NCBI GenBank assembly: GCA_963714145.1
Contig: OY970235.1
Span: 6,882,001-6,946,000, forward strand
Origin: JBBWZH01 sp035544115
Lineage (GTDB): Bacteria > Actinomycetota > Actinomycetes > Mycobacteriales > CADCTP01
DNA: 64,000 nucleotides
Direction: 5' to 3'
How positions within the stretch are numbered: the first letter of the stretch is position 1; each line of letters begins with the position of its first letter. The translations under genes and the position numbers were made by a program. Shown here in pieces: positions 59,934 to 64,000 of this stretch. The notes under the pieces were generated by a model. That model saw only the letters and a program-made list of their open reading frames with translations. It was not told the origin of the DNA and searched no databases.

Positions 59934-60781
59934 CCGGCCGGCTGGCCTGGCGGGAGGCCCGGCTGGCCGAGCGCTGGGACGAGACGCCGACCGCGCGCAC
60001 CCTGGTGCTGGCCGTGCCCGGCTGGCCCGGGCACCTGGCCGGCCAGCACGTGGACGTCCGGCTGACCGCGGCGGACGGGTACACCGCGCAGCGCAGCTAC
60101 TCGGTCGCCGCCCCCGCCGACGGCGAACTGGTCACGCTGACCGTGCAGCGGCTGGACGACGGTGAGGTCTCCCCGTTCCTGGCCGGCTCGTACGCACTCG
60201 GCGACCCGGTGGAGGTGCGCGGCCCGGTCGGCGGCTGGTTCGTCTGGCGGCCGGCCGACGCCGAGCCGGTACTGCTGGTCGCCGGCGGCTCCGGGGTGGT
60301 GCCGCTGATGGCGATGATCCGGGCCCGCCGGGCCGCCGGCTCGACCGCCCCGTTCCGGCTGCTGTACTCCGTCCGCGGCCCGGCCGACCGGTTCTACCGG
60401 TCCGAACTGGACCGTCTCGCCCCGATCGGCAGCGCGGGCGACGGCGCCCCGGCCGGAGCGCCTGCCGGAGGCCTGGCCGGCAGCCTGGCTGGCGGGCCGG
60501 CCGGCCCGGCCGGCTCGGGCGGCTCGGGCGGCTCGGGCGGAGCGGGGGACGCGGGTGTCGAGGTGGGGTACGCGTACACCCGGGCGGTGCCGCCCGGCTG
60601 GCCGCGGCCGCCCGGGCGGCTGGACCCGGCCCTGCTGCGGTCGGCCGGCTGGTCGCCGGCGCGGCAGCCGGCCTGCTTCGTCTGCGGGCCGACCGGCTTC
60701 GTGGAGACCGCGGCGAACATCCTGGTCGACCTCGGCCACGACCCGTCCCGGATCAGGACCGAGCGTTTCGGAGGGAGCTGA
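59903..60781 (+). CDS. Ferredoxin reductase-type FAD/NAD(P) oxidoreductase
   Basis: 292 residues from GTG 59903, with GGAG 5 bases upstream, inside the sulfite oxidase-like gene. The FAD domain has AQRSYSVAAPADGELVTLTV (RxYS motif); the nucleotide domain has LLVAGGSGVVPLMAMIRAR and the C-terminal CFVCGPTGFVETAANILVDL. A Gly/Ala/Ser-rich insertion at about residues 176-215 interrupts the NAD domain. It probably passes electrons to or from the molybdoenzyme. Confidence 0.88.
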   Translation: MARAAVPGRLTGRLAWREARLAERWDETPTARTLVLAVPGWPGHLAGQHVDVRLTAADGYTAQRSYSVAAPADGELVTLTVQRLDDGEVSPFLAGSYALGDPVEVRGPVGGWFVWRPADAEPVLLVAGGSGVVPLMAMIRARRAAGSTAPFRLLYSVRGPADRFYRSELDRLAPIGSAGDGAPAGAPAGGLAGSLAGGPAGPAGSGGSGGSGGAGDAGVEVGYAYTRAVPPGWPRPPGRLDPALLRSAGWSPARQPACFVCGPTGFVETAANILVDLGHDPSRIRTERFGGS

Positions 60782-60784
60782 GGC

Positions 60785-61069
60785 ATGACCGACGGCAGCT
60801 ACACCGACGGCAGCTACACCGACGGCAACGCGCTGGCCGGGCCGCTGCGCGAGCTGTTCGCGCTGGACCTGACCACGGCCACCGGCCGGTGCGCGGGCTG
60901 CGGGGCGGAGCACCCGGTCGCCGCGCTGCGGGTGTACGGCCCGGCGCCGGGCCTGGTGGCACGCTGTCCGAGCTGCGCGGAGGTGGTGCTGCGGCTGGTC
61001 CGCGGGCCGGACGCGGCCTGGTTGGATCTTCGCGGCACAGTCCACCTGCGCATCCCGATGACCGGGTAG
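60785..61069 (+). CDS. DUF6510-like zinc-ribbon protein
   Basis: 94 residues from ATG 60785, with GGAGGGAG upstream and 3 bases after the previous stop. The N-terminus repeats TDGSY (DNA repeat GACGGCAGCTACACC). The body has two CxxC knuckles (GRCAGCGAEHPV and RCPSCAEVVLRLVRG) that should bind zinc. The gene accompanies sulfite oxidase-like and ferredoxin reductase genes, an association seen in other actinomycetes. Function unknown; perhaps a small electron or sulfur partner. Confidence 0.8.
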   Translation: MTDGSYTDGSYTDGNALAGPLRELFALDLTTATGRCAGCGAEHPVAALRVYGPAPGLVARCPSCAEVVLRLVRGPDAAWLDLRGTVHLRIPMTG

Positions 61070-61106
61070 CGGCGGGTAGCACAGCGGTAGCGACGGGAGG
61101 CCAGAC

Positions 61107-63185
61107 GTGCCGGGGCCAGACGGCGAGTGGAATGCTGGCAACATGCCGGGAGCGCCGAAAGTACCGCGCGGCCCGGCCGGCGAGTCCGGGCTGGCGGACG
61201 CGTCCGCGCGGGTGCCGGCGCCCGAGGCGCCGCCGCGCGGGCCGGATTCCGACCAGCACCGGAGCGAGGAGCGCCGGCCCTGGCGGGTGGAGGGCGCGCC
61301 GCCGGCCCCGTCCAACGGCAAGTCCGGCCGGCCGGACTGGATGCGCATCCTGCGCCGGCTCTGGTGGGTGATCGCGCTCGCGCTGGTGGTCAACTACGCG
61401 TTCGCCAGCCTGCTGCTCAGCCCGCAGCGGACGACGGTCTCGTACACCTTCTTCCGGCAGCAGGCGCAGGCCGGCAACGTCGCCGAGATCACCTCGACCG
61501 GCGACACGATCGACGGCCAGTTCCGGGCCGCGGTGGCCTACCCGCCGGGCGACGAGAAGACCGACCAGGTCACCAAGTTCACCACCCAGCGGCCGGCATT
61601 CGCCGACGACGGGCTGATCGACCTGCTGCTGGCCAAGAACGTCACGGTGAACGCCAACCCGGCGGACCGGGTGCCGATCTGGCAGTCGATCCTGGTCGGC
61701 TTCGGCCCGACCATCCTGTTCCTCGGCCTGATGATCTGGTTCTTCCGGCGCGGCGCGGCCGGGCTCGGCGGCATCGGCCGGTCCCGGGCGAAGCGGTACG
61801 AGCCGGAATCCGGGCCGCGTGCCACGTTCGCCGACGTCGCCGGCATCGACGAGGTGAAGAACGAGGTCAGCGAGGTCGTCGACTTCCTCCGCTCGCCGGA
61901 GAAGTACCGCCGGGTCGGCGCGACGATCCCGAAGGGCGTGCTGCTCTCCGGCCCGCCCGGCACCGGCAAGACGCTGCTGGCCCGGGCGGTGGCCGGCGAG
62001 GCCGGGGTGCCGTTCTTCTTCATCTCGGCGTCCGAGTTCATCGAGATGATCGTCGGCGTCGGCGCGTCCCGGGTGCGGGACCTGTTCGACACCGCGAAGA
62101 AGGCCGCCCCGGCGATCATGTTCATCGACGAGCTGGACGCGATCGGCCGGACCCGCGGCGGGCTCAGCGTCGGCGGCGTGGACGAGCGGGAGCAGACGCT
62201 CAACCAGATCCTCACCGAGATGGACGGCTTCACCGGCACCGAGGGCGTGGTCGTGCTGGCCGCCACGAACCGGCCGGAGATCCTGGACTCGGCGCTGCTG
62301 CGGCCGGGCCGGTTCGACCGCCGGGTCGCGATCAGCCCGCCGGACCAGACCGGCCGGCGGATGATCCTGGAAGTGCACACCCGGCACGTCCCGCTCGGCC
62401 CGGACGTCGACCTGGCCGCGCTGGCCGCGACCACCGTCGGCATGGTCGGCGCCGAGCTGCGCAACCTGGTCAACGAGGCGGCGCTGCTGACCGCCCGGCG
62501 CGGCGAGTCGCAGCTGCGGATGGCCGAGTTCACCGACGCGCTGGAGAAGGTGGTGCTGGGCGCGCCGCGGTCGATCACGATGACCGCCGAGGAGAAGGAA
62601 CGCACCGCTTACCACGAATCCGGGCACGCACTGCTGGGCATGCTCACCCCCGGCGCCGACCCGGTCCGGAAGATCTCCATCGTGCCGCGCGGGCACGCCC
62701 TCGGCGTCACCCTGCAGAGCCCGGAGATCGACCGCTACAGCTATTCGGAGAAGTACCTGCGCGGCCGGATCGCCGGCGCCCTCGGCGGCCGGGCCGCCGA
62801 AGAGATGATCTACGGCGAGGTCACCACCGGGGCCGAGTCCGACCTCGACCAGGTCAGCCGGATCGCCCGCCAGATGGTCGCCCGCTGGGGCATGTCCGAA
62901 CGCATCGGCCCGATCACGGTGCTGCCCCCGGACGGCCAGGAGCAGCCCTTCGGCCTGGACGGCAACGGCCCCTCGCCGGCCACCCGCGAGCTGATCGACA
63001 GCGAGATCCGCAAGATCGTCGACGAGTGCTACGGCATCGCCGTGCAGACCCTGCACGAGCACCGCGACCAGCTCGACCGGCTGGCCCGGCGGCTGCTCGA
63101 CCGCGAGTCCCTGGACGCCGACGAGGCGTACACCATCGCCGGCATCCCGCGCACCGCCCGACCCGATCTGTCCACCGCGACCTGA
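61107..63185 (+). CDS. ftsH: ATP-dependent zinc metalloprotease FtsH
   Basis: 692 residues from GTG 61107, with GGGAGG upstream. A Pro-rich cytoplasmic tail of about 80 residues precedes transmembrane helix 1 (LWWVIALALVVNYAFASLL), an extracytoplasmic loop and helix 2 (ILVGFGPTILFLGLMIWFF). The AAA domain has Walker A GPPGTGKTLL (Lys288), Walker B IMFIDELDAIG and the second region of homology ATNRPEILDSALLRPGRFDR. The zinc site is AYHESGHALLG (His503, Glu504, His507). It degrades membrane and some soluble proteins. Probably not the sole FtsH of such a genome (inference). Confidence 0.95.
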   Translation: MPGPDGEWNAGNMPGAPKVPRGPAGESGLADASARVPAPEAPPRGPDSDQHRSEERRPWRVEGAPPAPSNGKSGRPDWMRILRRLWWVIALALVVNYAFASLLLSPQRTTVSYTFFRQQAQAGNVAEITSTGDTIDGQFRAAVAYPPGDEKTDQVTKFTTQRPAFADDGLIDLLLAKNVTVNANPADRVPIWQSILVGFGPTILFLGLMIWFFRRGAAGLGGIGRSRAKRYEPESGPRATFADVAGIDEVKNEVSEVVDFLRSPEKYRRVGATIPKGVLLSGPPGTGKTLLARAVAGEAGVPFFFISASEFIEMIVGVGASRVRDLFDTAKKAAPAIMFIDELDAIGRTRGGLSVGGVDEREQTLNQILTEMDGFTGTEGVVVLAATNRPEILDSALLRPGRFDRRVAISPPDQTGRRMILEVHTRHVPLGPDVDLAALAATTVGMVGAELRNLVNEAALLTARRGESQLRMAEFTDALEKVVLGAPRSITMTAEEKERTAYHESGHALLGMLTPGADPVRKISIVPRGHALGVTLQSPEIDRYSYSEKYLRGRIAGALGGRAAEEMIYGEVTTGAESDLDQVSRIARQMVARWGMSERIGPITVLPPDGQEQPFGLDGNGPSPATRELIDSEIRKIVDECYGIAVQTLHEHRDQLDRLARRLLDRESLDADEAYTIAGIPRTARPDLSTAT

Positions 63186-63252
63186 GCCGCTGACCGGCCG
63201 GGGCACCGCGGCTGACGGGCCCGGGGACCTGAGCCGCTGACCGGCCGGGGCA
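63179..63252 (+). repeat. 27-base direct repeat covering the ftsH stop
   Basis: GACCTGAGCCGCTGACCGGC plus seven further bases occurs at 63179-63205 and again at 63226-63252. The first copy includes the ftsH stop codon, so a short 3'-end duplication is the likely origin. Confidence 0.7.
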
Positions 63253-63356
63253 GCCCGGCTGCGGGCTTCCCGAACTGCTCCCTGGGGGCAGCACCAGGGC
63301 CGGGAGGGCGGGCAGCGGGCCTGATCCGGGCACGTTTCACTGGTGTGCTGGTAGGC

Positions 63357-64000
63357 ATGGCAGACGCGGTCGCACTCGATGCGGTGACGAAGGTCTATGG
63401 CGGGCGGGCAGCGGCGGTACGGGCGCTGGACGGGGTCACGATCGCCTTCGGGTCGGGCACCTTCACGGCGGTGATGGGGCCGTCCGGGTCGGGGAAGTCG
63501 ACGCTGCTGCAATGCGCGGCGGGGCTGGACAAGCCGACCTCCGGTGAGGTGTTCCTGGCCGGGCAGAGCCTGCGCGGGCTGAGCGAGACCAAGCTGACGT
63601 TGCTGCGGCGGGGCCGGGTCGGGTTCGTGTTCCAGTCGTTCAACCTGCTGCCGTCGCTGACCGCGGAGCTGAACGTGGCGCTACCGCTGCGGCTCGCCGG
63701 CCAGCGACCGTCCAAACGGGACGTCCGCGCGGTGCTCAGCTCGGTCGGGCTGGCCGACCGGGCCCGGCACCGTCCGGCCGAGCTGTCCGGCGGGCAGCAG
63801 CAGCGGGTCGCGATCGCCCGCGCACTGGTGACCAAACCGGAGGTGCTGTTCGCGGACGAGCCGACCGGCGCGCTGGACTCCAGCACCGGCCGGGAGGTGC
63901 TCACCCTGATCCGCGGCCTGGTCGACCACAGTGGACAGACGGTCATCATGGTCACGCACGACCCGGTGACGGCCGCGTACGCCGACCGGGTGGTGTTCCT
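63357..64000 (+). CDS. ABC transporter ATPase, MacB/LolD type (partial at right edge)
   Basis: The first 214 residues from ATG 63357. Walker A is MGPSGSGKSTLLQ, the Q-loop VGFVFQSFNLLPSLTAELNV, the signature ELSGGQQQRVAIARALVTKP, Walker B VLFADEPTGALD and the switch VIMVTHDPVTAAYADRVVF. The FADEPTGALDS motif is characteristic of MacB/LolD-type ATPases that work with FtsX-like permeases, which should follow beyond the window. Such systems export drugs, lipoproteins or peptides. Confidence 0.93.
   Translation, partial: MADAVALDAVTKVYGGRAAAVRALDGVTIAFGSGTFTAVMGPSGSGKSTLLQCAAGLDKPTSGEVFLAGQSLRGLSETKLTLLRRGRVGFVFQSFNLLPSLTAELNVALPLRLAGQRPSKRDVRAVLSSVGLADRARHRPAELSGGQQQRVAIARALVTKPEVLFADEPTGALDSSTGREVLTLIRGLVDHSGQTVIMVTHDPVTAAYADRVVF
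63924..63936. repeat. GACCA-CAG-TGGAC, one-mismatch copy of the palindrome
   Basis: A variant of GTCCA-N3-TGGAC inside the MacB-type ATPase gene, at the right end of the window; the spacer CAG and right arm TGGACAG match other copies. Confidence 0.55.

Noticed and set aside
60753..63512. Minus-strand open frame of 919 codons
   Set aside because: Antisense of ftsH and its neighbour; residues are His/Arg/Asp-rich as expected for a shadow frame, with no domain or ribosome binding site.
1..64000. tRNA genes, rRNA, transposases, integrases, parS (GTTTCACGTGAAAC) sites
   Set aside because: I looked for the usual sequence landmarks by eye and found none; a dedicated tRNA or parS scan was not possible.

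Overview
The window is about 73% GC by eye, with codon third positions almost all G or C, many GTG starts, LacI-controlled glycoside hydrolase loci, an AfsR/SARP-type regulator, a DUF574 methyltransferase, a type VII-associated gene set and an RbpA-family protein. Together these point to a filamentous actinomycete, most likely Micromonosporaceae (Actinoplanes-like); the genus is inference. No rRNA, tRNA, CRISPR, prophage or transposase was seen.

Layout. 1-5.8 kb: a membrane-anchored solute-binding-like protein and a polytopic membrane partner, then a compact type VII-associated set (WXG100-like protein, EspG-like protein, alpha/beta hydrolase, lipoprotein). 5.8-13.75 kb (minus): LacI regulator, sugar ABC importer without its own ATPase, glycoamylase/GH144-like enzyme and GH39 enzyme, with a LacI operator at the head. 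14-18.9 kb: secreted S1 serine protease, histidine kinase/response regulator pair, MSOX/SolA-type flavin oxidase. 19-21.6 kb: secreted glycosidase with carbohydrate-binding domain and a small membrane-anchored protein. 21.7-32.2 kb: a glucuronate catabolic locus: uxaC diverges from a LacI gene that heads an ABC importer, mannonate dehydratase, KDG kinase and fructuronate reductase. The solute-binding and ATPase genes there carry five single-base insertions. 32.3-38 kb: 2-oxoglutarate oxygenase divergent from an IclR regulator, small luciferase-like protein, VWA/CoxE gene remnant, TreT-like glycosyltransferase, lipoprotein. 38-51 kb: DUF574 methyltransferase, SH3/M15-like secreted peptidase, a 1195-residue SARP regulator with repeat linkers, septum-formation-family protein, SigE-type sigma factor with a membrane partner, class V aminotransferase, DUF3089 lipoprotein. 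51-53.6 kb: cold shock protein overlapping an RbpA-like gene, three related hairpins, DEAD-box helicase. 53.9-64 kb: carboxylate-amine ligase, DinB-like protein, glycosyltransferase, GH9 cellulase with an operator palindrome, sulfite-oxidase-like protein/ferredoxin reductase/DUF6510 cluster, FtsH, and the start of a MacB-type ATPase.

How it fits together. Much of the first half is plant-polysaccharide catabolism: secreted hydrolases, importers and cytoplasmic enzymes under separate LacI regulators. A shared GAAATCGGTT element suggests the secreted glycosidase at 19-20.7 kb belongs to the glucuronate regulon. Across the window a palindrome GTCCA-N3-TGGAC recurs in genes on both strands and in one promoter region, often forcing rare AT-rich codons. 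This looks like a DNA-level signal and is the most novel observation here.
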